Positions 46,045 to 55,340 are shown, numbered from the stretch's first letter. The stretch: 64,000 nucleotides of DNA from Tumebacillus permanentifrigoris (GCF_003148565.1 NZ_QGGL01000005.1:1-64000), one strand, 5' to 3'. Made by a program: numbers and translations. The notes: a model not told the origin generated them from the sequence alone.

Positions 46045-46090
46045 AAAAAAAGCTGACAGGAGCGCGTGGCTGCCTGTCAGCTTTTTTTAT
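46045..46090 (-). terminator. Terminator of the second DUF1028 gene
   Basis: AAAAAAAGCTGACAGG...CCTGTCAGCTTTTTTT, a perfect 10-bp stem with a 16-base loop and T-runs both ways. Confidence 0.9.
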
Positions 46091-46787
46091 GCTCATCGCT
46101 TTTGGCTATGTCCTCAGGGACTTTGCCAGAGCGAACGCCTTCGACCCAATCCTGATAGATGGAGAGGAGGCCGTTTTTGTGAATGTTGTAGAGCCGTTGT
46201 AGTTCCTTGAGCGGTTCCGGGTTGTCATCAACTCGGATGTCCACATAGGGAAACTCGTCCTCATCGACGATCAGGAGCGCTGCCGATTGCTTGCCGCGCT
46301 TGTCACCGCCAGCATGTTGACCTGCCACCAAGGCCGCGATCAACCGTTGTTCAAAAGATGCCGTCGACGCAGAATACGTCGCCGCCACAGCTTGAACAAC
46401 CTCTTCGCCCGTCAGCAAGTTGCCTTGCACGGTGAAGGAGTCTCCGATGATATGCCCCGTCCACGCATTGGTTTCCTCGCCCGTGTAGGCGATGGCATGA
46501 CCATACTTGTCGACGATGCCAAGCTGACGGTACTGACGGCCCGGATCATCGGCGAGCAGCGCTTCCAAAGTCTCTTCGGCAGAAAGCCCATGCTCCAACA
46601 AGCGCAAGCCTTTCGGACCCAGTGTCGGATTCACGCGCGCCTGTGTCGCAATCGCGCCGACACCCGACTTCGCGAACGGGCACAGCGATCCCACCGCAAA
46701 CGCCTTGGTCGTCACCGCCACCCCAAACCGCCCGGTCATCGGGTCGCGAGCGACGATGGAGAATGTATTCAGATCATGCTCGATCAT
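46077..46787 (-). CDS. DUF1028 family protein, short form
   Basis: 236 residues with the same motifs as 21203-22081 (NTFSIVARDPMTGRFGVAVTTKAFAVG; GVGAIATQARVNPTLGPKGL; GNLLTGEEVVQAV; AGQHAGGDKRGKQSAAL; DIRVDDNPEPLKEL) but without the C-terminal extension. The stop overlaps the terminator stem. GAGGAGG site. It lies just downstream of fni on the same strand with a 22-base gap, so it may be co-transcribed. Function uncertain. Confidence 0.9.
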   Translation of the reverse strand: MIEHDLNTFSIVARDPMTGRFGVAVTTKAFAVGSLCPFAKSGVGAIATQARVNPTLGPKGLRLLEHGLSAEETLEALLADDPGRQYRQLGIVDKYGHAIAYTGEETNAWTGHIIGDSFTVQGNLLTGEEVVQAVAATYSASTASFEQRLIAALVAGQHAGGDKRGKQSAALLIVDEDEFPYVDIRVDDNPEPLKELQRLYNIHKNGLLSIYQDWVEGVRSGKVPEDIAKSDEHKKS

Positions 46788-46809
46788 TCAAAAACGACCT
46801 CCTCACTGG

Positions 46810-47868
46810 TTACAGCCCGCGTCGAGCGATCCGCTCCAGATCAATTCCACGCAAGCGACTCCATTCAGCCGTCTGCCCGCGCACGATCAGCGGGCGTTCG
46901 CGCAACTCAGCCACGGAGTGGCATTCCTGCAGGGTCAAGATCACGCGCAATTCTTCGTGCCAGTGCTCGACGATCTCCACCGCCGACTCAATACCGTGCT
47001 CCATCAGCGGGCGGAGGATCGCTCCTGCCACCCCGACGACGTTAGCACCGAGCGCGAGGCATTTGGCGACATCCAGTGCGCTCTGCACACCACCGGAGCC
47101 GATCACGTCGAACGCGCCGAGAAACGGTTGGGCTTCCAACAGCGCAACCGCCGTCGTCTGCCCCCACTCGCGCTCCAACTGCTCGAACATCAAGCCTGAT
47201 CGCCTGCGGTTCTCAATCGACACGAAATTGGTGCCCCCCATCCCCGCGACGTCCACAACCCGCACGCCGACAGCAGCCAGTTTGCGGTACGTCTCTGCCG
47301 ACATCCCGTTGCCGACTTCCTTGACGATCACGGGCACGGACAATCCTTCCACGACGGCTTGGATCTTCTCCAAGAGCCCGCGGAACGACCGATCCCCTTC
47401 AGGCATCGTCAATTCCTGTGCCGCGTTGAGATGCAGATGCATCAGATCGGCCCCGATCATCTCGACAGCACGCTGTGCATCTGACAGACTTGCACCCGCC
47501 CCTAAGTTCGCGATGAGGAGGCCCGCTGGGTTCACATCCCGAACGACCGAGTAGGTGCGTGCCAGCGCAGGGTCCTTCAAAGCAGCCCGTTGCGAACCGA
47601 CCGCCATCGCCAATCCAGTTCGCTTCGCCACCTCCGCCAACCCTCGGTTGATCTCCTCCGTGCGTCCGGCCCCGCCGGTCATCGCGTTAATCAAAAGAGG
47701 CGAACTGAAACTCAGTCCGCCAAGGGTGGTCGCAAGGGTGACATCTCCCAGATCAAAGTCTGGCAACGCGCGGTGTACGAACCTCAAATCCGAGAATCCG
47801 TTGTCAAGGCTTGGATTCAATGCTAAGGCATACCGTACATGATCCAACTTGCGCTGTTCAATCGACAC
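46810..47868 (-). CDS. fni: Type 2 isopentenyl-diphosphate isomerase
   Basis: 352 residues, GTG start. Family marks: RKLDHVRYAL at the N-terminus, SSPLLINAMTGGAGRTEEINRGLA, AVGSQRAALKDP, LHLNAAQELTMPEGDR, VPVIVKEVGNGMS, VDVAGMGGTNFVSIE and IGSGGVQSALDVAKCLALGAN for FMN binding. Interconverts IPP and DMAPP using reduced FMN. Its place after ypfD is conserved in Bacillus. Confidence 0.96.
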   Translation of the reverse strand: MSIEQRKLDHVRYALALNPSLDNGFSDLRFVHRALPDFDLGDVTLATTLGGLSFSSPLLINAMTGGAGRTEEINRGLAEVAKRTGLAMAVGSQRAALKDPALARTYSVVRDVNPAGLLIANLGAGASLSDAQRAVEMIGADLMHLHLNAAQELTMPEGDRSFRGLLEKIQAVVEGLSVPVIVKEVGNGMSAETYRKLAAVGVRVVDVAGMGGTNFVSIENRRRSGLMFEQLEREWGQTTAVALLEAQPFLGAFDVIGSGGVQSALDVAKCLALGANVVGVAGAILRPLMEHGIESAVEIVEHWHEELRVILTLQECHSVAELRERPLIVRGQTAEWSRLRGIDLERIARRGL

Positions 47869-47917
47869 GTGTCTCCCTCGCTTCTCTTCACTCTCTAGTT
47901 TCTACGTTGTACCTGCC

Positions 47918-49096
47918 TTACTTTTTGAACAGATCGCCAAACACATCACCTAACGTGCCGAGGCCGCTACCGCCCTCATCGTTGGAGGAGTAGTTCATCG
48001 GCTGTCTGTTGTTGCTGCGCTTGGTATACTTCTCCACGTCGCGACGCTCGTTGTCGCCGTCTACTTCACGGATCGACAAGGAGATGCGCTGTTCGCCTTC
48101 CACGACATCGAGGATTTTCACTTTGACCTCTTGGCCGACTTCCAGCACTTCGTCAACCGTCGCCACGTGGCGATTGGCCACTTGCGAGATGTGCACAAGA
48201 CCTTCCACGCCAGGCAACAGTTCGACAAATGCGCCGAAGGACACGAGGCGTTTTACCGTGCCCGTCACGATGTCGCCGGCATTGAACTTTGCCCCGATGT
48301 TCGCCCACGGACCGGGAGATGCGGCCTTGATCGACAGCGAAACGCGGCCTGCAGACGGGTCAACTTTTAACACTTTGACTTGGACGGTGTCGCCTTCCTT
48401 CACCACGTCTGCCGGTGTATTCACGCGATGGTGCGCCATCTCTGAGATATGTACCAGACCGTCTACGCCGCCGAGGTCGACGAACGCACCAAAGTTGGTC
48501 AACCGTTGCACGGTACCGGTCAGTACTTGACCCGGTTGAATCGCGCTCATTCGACCCTCTTTTTGCGATTCGAACGCTTCGTCCAGCACCGCTTTGGCCG
48601 AGAGGATCACCTTGCTCTCGTTGCGGTCAAACTCCACGATCTTCACGCGCAGGGTGCGGCCTTTGTAATCGCTGAAGTCTTCTACAAAGTGACGCTCCAC
48701 AAGCGAGGCCGGGATGAAACCGCGCACGCCAAGGTCGATGACGAGACCGCCCTTCACGACATCCGCTACTTTTACTTCCAGCACTTCGCCCTGTTCGTAC
48801 TTGCGCTCCAGCTCATCCCAAGACTTGACGCTGTCGACCGCTTTTTTGGAGAGAATCATCTTGCCTTCTTCATCGTTGAGGCGCATGACTTTCAGTTCCA
48901 GCTCCTCTCCGACTTGTACCACATCGCTGACATTGTCAACGCGCAATACGGAAAGTTCGCCGATCGGGATGACCCCGTCGTATTTGTACCCGACGTCTAC
49001 AAGCGCTTGACCGTCTTCGATCTTGGTGATCTTGCCTTTGACGATGTCGCCTTTTTGCAAGGTGTTCAGGTCGAGATCCTTCATTTCTTCTATCAT
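47918..49096 (-). CDS. ypfD: S1-domain RNA-binding protein (YpfD, ribosomal S1 homologue)
   Basis: 392 residues from ATG 49096 behind GAGGAGGTTGGAACA. Four S1 OB-fold domains are readable (KGDIVKGKITKIEDGQALVDVGYKYDGVIP; GEVLEVKVADVVKGGLVIDLGVRGFIPASLV; GQVLTGTVQRLTNFGAFVDLGGVDGLVHISEM; GDIVTGTVKRLVSFGAFVELLPGVEGLVHISQV). Low-GC Bacillota carry this four-domain protein in place of six-domain S1. Located between plsC and fni as in Bacillus. Confidence 0.95.
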   Translation of the reverse strand: MIEEMKDLDLNTLQKGDIVKGKITKIEDGQALVDVGYKYDGVIPIGELSVLRVDNVSDVVQVGEELELKVMRLNDEEGKMILSKKAVDSVKSWDELERKYEQGEVLEVKVADVVKGGLVIDLGVRGFIPASLVERHFVEDFSDYKGRTLRVKIVEFDRNESKVILSAKAVLDEAFESQKEGRMSAIQPGQVLTGTVQRLTNFGAFVDLGGVDGLVHISEMAHHRVNTPADVVKEGDTVQVKVLKVDPSAGRVSLSIKAASPGPWANIGAKFNAGDIVTGTVKRLVSFGAFVELLPGVEGLVHISQVANRHVATVDEVLEVGQEVKVKILDVVEGEQRISLSIREVDGDNERRDVEKYTKRSNNRQPMNYSSNDEGGSGLGTLGDVFGDLFKK

Positions 49097-49199
49097 TGTT
49101 CCAACCTCCTCTATTTGGTGAAGCCTGAAATCGCAGAGTTGAACAAAAGAAGTTTCTGTAACCACAACTTGCTAGGTGTAGATTGGCTCCCTTAGTATG

Positions 49200-49808
49200 T
49201 TACCGCTTCGGAACTTCCATGCGATTGGCTTTTTGCAACTCGCCAATCGCGCTCATGATCTCCTGGGTGACCTGTGTCAGCGTCTCCTTGGAAGACTTGC
49301 CCTCCCGATAGCGCGACAGGTCCAGCGGTTTCCCGTAGGCGATGCGCACTTTGCGGAACAGACGGTAGGAACCCACGATCGCAACTGGAATCACCACACA
49401 ATTAGAACGCAACGCAAAAAACGCCACGCCCGTTTGACCTTCGCCCAGCTCTCCAGTCTTGCTGCGATGGCCTTCCGGGAACAGCCCCATGCATTTGCCA
49501 TCCTCCAAGACTTGAAGCGCCACACGCAAGGATTGGCGGTCGCCAGCACCACGGTTGACTGGGAAGGCACCCCACGCGGTGATCAGTTTGTTGAACACCG
49601 GGATCTTGAACAGCTCCGACTTGGCCATGTAATGAACGGTACGATTCGCCCCGCTCCCGATCAGCATCGGGTCCCAGTTGGAAATGTGATTCGAGCAGAG
49701 CATGACGCTCCCCTGCGCGGGAATGTGATCAGCCCCGATCACTTCATAGCGATTGGCGACTGTAAAATAACCACGAAATAGAGCACGGAAAATACGATAT
49801 AGCTTCAT
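49200..49808 (-). CDS. plsC: 1-acyl-sn-glycerol-3-phosphate acyltransferase
   Basis: 202 residues from ATG 49808. Contains the HX4D motif in SNHISNWDP and the substrate motif LFPEGHRSKTGELG. Membrane-associated enzyme that acylates lysophosphatidic acid to phosphatidic acid. Follows cmk by 14 bases in the same operon. Confidence 0.95.
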   Translation of the reverse strand: MKLYRIFRALFRGYFTVANRYEVIGADHIPAQGSVMLCSNHISNWDPMLIGSGANRTVHYMAKSELFKIPVFNKLITAWGAFPVNRGAGDRQSLRVALQVLEDGKCMGLFPEGHRSKTGELGEGQTGVAFFALRSNCVVIPVAIVGSYRLFRKVRIAYGKPLDLSRYREGKSSKETLTQVTQEIMSAIGELQKANRMEVPKR

Positions 49809-49822
49809 CTGTATGAAAACTC

Positions 49823-50503
49823 CTATGATTTCTGTGCTTGGGCAGAGCGACAAATCGCTTGAATTTCGCCGATTACTGCTTCGATCGACATGCCAGTCGT
49901 GTCCACGACCCTAGCATCCTCTGCCTTCACCATCGGGGAATGTTCGCGGGATGCATCGTACTCATCACGACGTTGAATGTCAGCCTTGATCTGTTCAAGG
50001 TCACACTCCACACCCTTGTTGAGCATCTCTTGGTAGCGGCGCATCGCACGCGCTTCGACTGAAGCGGTCAGCCAAATTTTCACATCAGCGTTGGGCAACA
50101 CCACGGTGCCGATGTCACGTCCGTCCATCAACACGCCGGTTCGGGAAGCGATGTCGCGCTGAAGTTTTACCATCGCATCTCGGACGCCAGCCACTGCGGA
50201 GACGGCCGATACGTTGTTCGTCACTTCGAAGGTGCGGATCGCGTCTGTTACTTCTTGCCCGTCCACAAAGACGGCTTGCCGTTCAGGTTGCGGCTTGAAA
50301 TCGATGTGAATGGTATGGGCCATTTCGTTGAGCGCTGCCTCATCATGAAGTCCAATTCCCTTTTGCAAAGCCTTCCAAGTGATAGCCCGATACATTGCAC
50401 CTGTATCGACGTAAGCCACCCCAAGAGCTGCAGCCACACGTTTGGCTACGGTGCTTTTCCCAGCGCCAGCCGGTCCATCGAGTGCCACGCGTAAAGTATT
50501 CAT
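49823..50503 (-). CDS. cmk: Cytidylate kinase
   Basis: 226 residues from ATG 50503 (TTGGAGGC site). P-loop ALDGPAGAGKSTVAKRVA, DTGAMYRAITW, and MDGRDIGTVVLPNADVKIWLTAS. Phosphorylates CMP/dCMP. The usual Bacillota neighbour of plsC and ypfD. Confidence 0.97.
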   Translation of the reverse strand: MNTLRVALDGPAGAGKSTVAKRVAAALGVAYVDTGAMYRAITWKALQKGIGLHDEAALNEMAHTIHIDFKPQPERQAVFVDGQEVTDAIRTFEVTNNVSAVSAVAGVRDAMVKLQRDIASRTGVLMDGRDIGTVVLPNADVKIWLTASVEARAMRRYQEMLNKGVECDLEQIKADIQRRDEYDASREHSPMVKAEDARVVDTTGMSIEAVIGEIQAICRSAQAQKS

Positions 50504-50601
50504 CAGTAGTTTATGCCTCCAAGTTGCGACCAAATAGACAAAAAGCAGGCCAGCGCCCGCTTGTTGCAAGTTTTCTCAACTATGATAGTACCAAAAAGGC
50601 C

Positions 50602-51108
50602 CTATTTCATCAAGTGAATCGGACCGACTTCCGCTGCACGGTCCTGATTGGACTCGACCAGCGTTCCTGGCACTGGAAACGAGATGTGCGGGCTGTTGTG
50701 ATCAATTTGAAACCGGAAAACTCCCTCCACGCTGGAGGAGTCCAGCGTCAGGACATCGCCTTCCTTGACGGGCACGGTGACTTCCGACTTCATGAAGTTG
50801 ACGACCGGCACGCCATTGAGTTTGACCCAGATGTTCGGCCATGCTTGCTGCTGGTCGACGTTGGTGATCGTGACTTGTGTAGGTTCATCGCTCTGTGCAG
50901 CGGTCGGCATGACACCGCCGCTTTGGCGTGTGCCCTCCAGCCGGTCGGTCAAGGAGAGCAGATGCCGTCCCGACGGGAACGCCAGCAACACTTGAGCGAC
51001 GACGATCAGCACAAAGCCCAACAACACGATGCGAGAGAGTGGCTTTTCCAACCGCTCGTAGGATTTCAGAAAACGCTCTTCATATGTAAGACGCCGACGT
51101 TGATCCAT
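50602..51108 (-). CDS. Single-pass membrane protein of unknown function
   Basis: 168 residues from ATG 51108 (GGGGGTGG site). A basic N-terminus (MDQRRRLTYEERFLKSYERLEK), one transmembrane helix (IVLLGFVLIVVAQVLLAF) and a beta-rich extracytoplasmic domain (VTITNVDQQQAWPNIWVKLNGVPVVNF). It lies between cmk and ypfA, where Bacillus has the tiny ypfB; it is not obviously the same gene. Confidence 0.75.
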   Translation of the reverse strand: MDQRRRLTYEERFLKSYERLEKPLSRIVLLGFVLIVVAQVLLAFPSGRHLLSLTDRLEGTRQSGGVMPTAAQSDEPTQVTITNVDQQQAWPNIWVKLNGVPVVNFMKSEVTVPVKEGDVLTLDSSSVEGVFRFQIDHNSPHISFPVPGTLVESNQDRAAEVGPIHLMK

Positions 51109-51197
51109 CTTGTACCACCCCCGGATACTTCTCATCCTATGCTAGTCCCGGGGGTTTCATACTTGGAGTTCGTCGGCGCCACGCGTTCGTATGCAAT

Positions 51198-51875
51198 TTA
51201 GTTGCCGAGCACGCCCTTCTCACGCATCTCGATCTGACGTTTGAAGGAGTACTGGACGATCAATTGTCGGTCTGTCTCATTGAGTTCGAAGTACTTCAAC
51301 GAGACGGCTTTGTAGCCTGTTTCATTCGGTGGCGCGATCCGAATCACCCGCGCCTTGCCGACGATGTCGTAGCCCTTGCCTTCTAAATTCATGCGGAAAC
51401 GGAATCCGATGATGTCGTTCGCTTGCATCGGCAAGTCTGCCGGGATCGCAAAGGACAGACCTCCACCGGAGATGTCCTGCCCCCGCGCTTGGGCTGTGAT
51501 GATGCTCTTGGTGACCGAATCCATATACACCAAGTCCAAGTCGAGATGAAATGGCACACGCAAAAACTCGCGGCGTTGCTGGCGATGTACATCCTCGATT
51601 TTCGGTTTGTGCAGACCTAAAAGGTCGATGTTGCGCTTTTCACGACCTAGAACCACGGTGACGAAACTGCATTGCGCCCCGTCAATCGACCGATATCGCA
51701 CCATAATTGTCATCTTCTCTGGCAACACGGTCGGCGACTTCGCTTCAAGTTTCATCGGCAGGTCGATAAAGATCTTTGTCTTTTCCATGTCTTGAACCCG
51801 TGCTGAGTAGCGACCCACGTAGGAGCCGTCTTTCACTTCGATGTTGATTTTCTGCCCAATCACTGGGTATGCCAT
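51198..51875 (-). CDS. ypfA: c-di-GMP-binding PilZ protein YpfA (flagellar brake type)
   Basis: 225 residues. N-terminal YcgR-like domain (VIGQKINIEVKDGSYVGRYSARVQDMEKTKIFIDLP) then PilZ with RQQRREFLRVPF (RxxxR) and DISGGGLSFAIP (D/NxSxxG), both c-di-GMP contact motifs intact. In Bacillus this protein (DgrA) slows motility when c-di-GMP is high. The same window has an HD-GYP enzyme that could feed into it. Confidence 0.93.
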   Translation of the reverse strand: MAYPVIGQKINIEVKDGSYVGRYSARVQDMEKTKIFIDLPMKLEAKSPTVLPEKMTIMVRYRSIDGAQCSFVTVVLGREKRNIDLLGLHKPKIEDVHRQQRREFLRVPFHLDLDLVYMDSVTKSIITAQARGQDISGGGLSFAIPADLPMQANDIIGFRFRMNLEGKGYDIVGKARVIRIAPPNETGYKAVSLKYFELNETDRQLIVQYSFKRQIEMREKGVLGN

Positions 51876-52017
51876 ATTTAAACCACGCTCCGGTGAGTAT
51901 CGACCTATGAAAAGTATATAACATTTTCAGATACGTTTCTACCTTAATGAAAGAGACGAATGTTGCGGACGACCTTTGAATAGAGTGTACAGAAACTTGT
52001 GGACGGGAGGTACTTCC

Positions 52018-52734
52018 TTGAAACGTCACCCCATCTTTTTTCATACCATGCGGTTGCCGCGCTTTCGCAGGTTGCTCCTACCGCTGATCTTGCTGCTCGT
52101 CTTCACCACGACCTCCTATTCCATCGTCGGTCGACATGCCACCGTGCCACCGCTTCCTGCATTTGTGATGATCGATCCTGGACATGGCGGCTACGACCCC
52201 GGTGTCATGGCAGGCGGGATTGAGGAAAAAAACATTACGCTGGCGATCGCTCATCAGTTGAACGCCTCCCTACAAGCGCGCGGCATCCAGACCGCGATGA
52301 CCAGAGAGTCGGATATCGACTACGCGAACGACGGCAGCAAAGGAAGCTCCTCCAAGCGCAGCGACCTCGACAAGCGCATCGAGATGACCCAAGAACAACA
52401 AGCCACGATGTTTATCTCTCTGCACATCAACAACTCGCCCCTCGCCACACGCGGTGGTGCAGAGGTGTTCTACTCCAAGCAAAACGAAGGAACCAAGGAA
52501 TTGGCCGCGCTCGTACAAGCGGAACTCCACCAAGTGCCGGAAATGTCCAAGCGCGACAGCAAGCCCGGCACCTACTACCTCCTGCGCAAACAGGATATTC
52601 CCAGCCTGATCATCGAGTGCGGCTACCTGAACATCTCCGAGGAGAAAGCTCGGCTGAATACAGCCGATTACCAAAAGCAACTCGCTGAAGCGATTGCTAC
52701 AGGCGTTGAACGTTGGCTGCAAACGCAACAGTAA
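52018..52734 (+). CDS. cwlD: N-acetylmuramoyl-L-alanine amidase CwlD
   Basis: 238 residues from TTG 52018 (GGGAGGTAC site). Signal anchor PRFRRLLLPLILLLVFTTTSYS, then Amidase_3: MIDPGHGGYDPG (zinc His), GGIEEKNITLAIA (zinc Glu), FISLHINNS (zinc His) and SLIIECGYLNI (catalytic Glu). CwlD helps make muramic-delta-lactam in spore cortex, the mark recognised by SleB encoded nearby. It is the only plus-strand gene in this sporulation run. Confidence 0.92.
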   Translation: MKRHPIFFHTMRLPRFRRLLLPLILLLVFTTTSYSIVGRHATVPPLPAFVMIDPGHGGYDPGVMAGGIEEKNITLAIAHQLNASLQARGIQTAMTRESDIDYANDGSKGSSSKRSDLDKRIEMTQEQQATMFISLHINNSPLATRGGAEVFYSKQNEGTKELAALVQAELHQVPEMSKRDSKPGTYYLLRKQDIPSLIIECGYLNISEEKARLNTADYQKQLAEAIATGVERWLQTQQ

Positions 52735-52771
52735 CCGCCAAAAAGAATCGAGCGCCCAAACGCTAGGTTCA

Positions 52772-52810
52772 TAAAAAGAGGGCCCGGTTGCGACCGGCCC
52801 TCTCTTTGTT
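52772..52810. terminator. Convergent terminator between cwlD and ypeB
   Basis: GAGGGCC-CGGTTGCGACC-GGCCCTC with inner pairing, A-run before and TCTTTG after; usable by both convergent genes. Confidence 0.8.
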
Positions 52811-52829
52811 ACGCTGTCTGATTGTCCAG

Positions 52830-54155
52830 TTACTTGAGCTTCTCAACACCGATCTCCTTGCCATCGAGCGCTCTGATGTAGACCTTGTAGGTGTCGTTGT
52901 CCATCGTGCCGATGAACTCGTAGCAGAATTGCTCGCGACCTAGATCGTCCAGCACGATCGATCTGTGCGTCTCTTGAATTTGCACTTTCGGTGAGACGAA
53001 CTTGCGCGCCTCCGCTTCGGAGATCTTGGCCGCCGGTATCTGCCGGTTCGCCACGTGGTTGAACGCATAATCCTGTGCGACCAGACCGACCACTTCGCCG
53101 TTGTCGAGCGCGACTTTGACGGTGGTTTTCTCTGGGTAGATGCGGACCCCGTCCTGTGTTGGCACGATCTCGTAGACCCCAACGTTGTCGTACTGGTCGA
53201 TGCGGATGATCGTGTCCCCCGCAATCCCCTTTTGTTTCAAATACGCGGTAGCCTTCGCTGACGCTTGATCGAGGTCGAGCTTCGGATCGCCGACTCCGCG
53301 ATTGTTCATGTAGTTGGTGATGTGGCCCCCCTTTTCGGTGATCGTCATGTAGGCTTGACCGTCACCTGGCAGTTTGGCGGTGACCGAGTAGGAAGGATAG
53401 AGATTGCCTTGCCCGTTGCGCTTGGCGGAGATGCCCTGTGTATTGGCATGTCCGAGGAAGCGAGCTGCTGCTTCCGCCGCCCCTTGTGGGTTGACCGCCG
53501 TGCCGCTCAGTTTGTTCACATCTGTGTTGTTGCGCGTCTTCAACGCGTTGGCGGTCGGGCCAAAATTGAGCGGCTTGGCGTTGCGAACTTGCTTTTCCAT
53601 CGCTTTGAAGCCGTCGACGATCACGTTGTCCGTTTTTTTGTCAGTCTGCGCGAGGGCAAGTTCCGCGTCCATCCAGCGCAGGTTTTTCTGGATGACGGCC
53701 GTCTGGAGGCTGGACAGTTGCTTTTCCAACCCTTTGGAGCGGTTGTACATCGTCTGCAGCGTGTTCCATTCCTGATCGGTCAGCGGTTGCTTCTCGTCTT
53801 TGTGGACGGCGACCCGATAGGAGAAGTTCCCCACATCATTGAGGAAATTCATCGTGTTGTTGAACGGCATCAGGGACAGCGGGAGTTCACCCACATCGCT
53901 GCGCGCTTGTGCGGATAGTCGCCACACTTCGGTCAGCGACGAGGTCGATTGCAATTTCGAGTTGACGGCGAGCGACTTGCCGAGCTCGTCTTGTAACAGG
54001 TTCATATGGTCACTCAAAGTATGGAACGCGCGCTGGTATTGGTTTTCCGCTTTGAGCAGCAGCGCTTGTTTTTCACGATGCTCGCGGTAGCCCCAGAACC
54101 CGGCCACCACCAGCGCCAAGACGACAACAAAGGACGTGATACGAGAGAACATCAT
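52830..54155 (-). CDS. ypeB: Germination protein YpeB
   Basis: 441 residues. N-terminal signal anchor (ITSFVVVLALVVAGFWGYREHREKQALL), a helical middle, and PepSY-like C-terminal repeats (AEAAARFLG...; ASAKATAYLKQKGIAGDTIIRIDQYDNVGVYEIVPTQDGVRIYPEKTTVKVALDNGEVVGLVA). YpeB protects and localises SleB in the dormant spore. It follows sleB by 27 bases. Confidence 0.95.
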   Translation of the reverse strand: MMFSRITSFVVVLALVVAGFWGYREHREKQALLLKAENQYQRAFHTLSDHMNLLQDELGKSLAVNSKLQSTSSLTEVWRLSAQARSDVGELPLSLMPFNNTMNFLNDVGNFSYRVAVHKDEKQPLTDQEWNTLQTMYNRSKGLEKQLSSLQTAVIQKNLRWMDAELALAQTDKKTDNVIVDGFKAMEKQVRNAKPLNFGPTANALKTRNNTDVNKLSGTAVNPQGAAEAAARFLGHANTQGISAKRNGQGNLYPSYSVTAKLPGDGQAYMTITEKGGHITNYMNNRGVGDPKLDLDQASAKATAYLKQKGIAGDTIIRIDQYDNVGVYEIVPTQDGVRIYPEKTTVKVALDNGEVVGLVAQDYAFNHVANRQIPAAKISEAEARKFVSPKVQIQETHRSIVLDDLGREQFCYEFIGTMDNDTYKVYIRALDGKEIGVEKLK

Positions 54156-54182
54156 GCAGAGCCCTCCTCTCTCTACAAGGTG

Positions 54183-54986
54183 CTATCGGCAAAAGATGTG
54201 TGCGCCGATGCGTTTAATCTGCGGACGGCCCCAGATCCACTTGGACGTAGCCGTCGCGGGGTTGAAGTAGTAGATCGCGCCGCTTGACGGGTCCCATCCA
54301 CGCAGGGCGTCGTTGACAGCCTTTTTCGCTTGGTCGTTCGGGCTGAGCCAGATCTGACCATCTGCGACCGCGGTGAACGCGCCGGGTTGGAAGATGATCC
54401 CCGGAACCGTATTCGGGAAGTTCGGGTTGTCCATGCGGTTCAGGATGACCGCCGCGATCGCCACTTGCCCGATGTACACTTCCCCACGCGACTCACCGTA
54501 GACGGCGTTGGCAAGCAATTTCATGTCGTTGGCGGAGACGTTTTTGCCGCCGTAGGACTGTGTCGGGGTAGCGGTAGCCGTCGCTTTGCTGGCCGGTTTC
54601 TTCGCAGTTCCTCCGCCCTGTGCTCGCTGAATCGAAGCAGTCGCTTGGTTCGGGTTGTACCCGCGACTGGCCGCTACGAGCTTGGTCTTGGTGGTGCTGC
54701 CGACGACGCCGTCGACCTTCATGCCAAACTTGTACTGAAAATTGCGAACGGCCCAGTATGTACCGTACCCAAACGAACCGTCCAGACTGCCCTTATAATA
54801 GCCGAGGAACTTGAGTCGACCTTGCAGTTCGCGGACATCGGTACCGGCGCTGCCTCGTACGAGAGTACGTTGCGTAAACGTGGATTCATGAGTGCCTGAC
54901 TGCACCAGCCCAGGCTCTACGGCCACACAAGCAACTGCCGTCGCCACAGTCAAGGCCGCCATCAGCAACCTCCACTTTTTCCTCAT
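54183..54986 (-). CDS. sleB: Spore cortex-lytic enzyme SleB
   Basis: 267 residues from ATG 54986 behind GGAGGGGGTACT. Signal peptide, a peptidoglycan-binding domain (GTDVRELQGRLKFLGYYKGSLDGSFGYGTYWAVRNFQ) and the hydrolase_2 domain with NAVYGESRGEVYIGQVAIAAVILNR, whose Glu is the catalytic residue. A lytic transglycosylase of the cortex acting at germination. Forms the usual sleB-ypeB pair. Confidence 0.96.
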   Translation of the reverse strand: MRKKWRLLMAALTVATAVACVAVEPGLVQSGTHESTFTQRTLVRGSAGTDVRELQGRLKFLGYYKGSLDGSFGYGTYWAVRNFQYKFGMKVDGVVGSTTKTKLVAASRGYNPNQATASIQRAQGGGTAKKPASKATATATPTQSYGGKNVSANDMKLLANAVYGESRGEVYIGQVAIAAVILNRMDNPNFPNTVPGIIFQPGAFTAVADGQIWLSPNDQAKKAVNDALRGWDPSSGAIYYFNPATATSKWIWGRPQIKRIGAHIFCR

Positions 54987-55059
54987 AGTACCCCCTCCAT
55001 CTGTGTGAAATCGGTGTGCTTGTCTTATTGTGGAGAAAGTACCCACCCTGTATCCGAGG

Positions 55060-55100
55060 CAAAAAAAGGGAGAGCCCCGTCGGGCCCTCCCTTTTTTAAC
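55060..55100 (-). terminator. Terminator between the zinc-ribbon gene and sleB
   Basis: AAAAAAGGGAGAGCCCC-GTCG-GGGCCCTCCCTTTTTT, near-perfect stem with T-runs on both sides. It ends the prsW/zinc-ribbon transcript and keeps sleB separate. Confidence 0.93.
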
Positions 55101-55110
55101 ACCCCGCAAT

Positions 55111-55275
55111 TTAGATGAGGGGTTCGATATCAAATTGCGTCTCGTTGTCGCACAGGCAACGCTTGAATCCGGTGTCGATGTGACCTCGGTAGTCGCGTGC
55201 GCCACGCAGAATGAACGATTCGCCACATTGCTTGCAACGAATGTGTACTTTGACACGGTCGATTTGTTCCGGCAT
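55111..55275 (-). CDS. 54-residue zinc-ribbon-like protein
   Basis: ATG 55275 behind AAGGAGGCGGACTGTAG, stop TAA at 55113-55111. CKQCGESF near residue 14 and CLCDN near residue 40 give a Cys4 set suited to one zinc. Lies 65 bases after prsW with a strong terminator directly after it, so it is the last gene of that unit. Easily missed because of its size; no function known to me. Confidence 0.8.
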   Translation of the reverse strand: MPEQIDRVKVHIRCKQCGESFILRGARDYRGHIDTGFKRCLCDNETQFDIEPLI

Positions 55276-55340
55276 CTACAGTCCGCCTCCTTGCACTTGC
55301 ATGAAGTGATGAGAGACAGTGTAGCCACACCGATGTCGGT

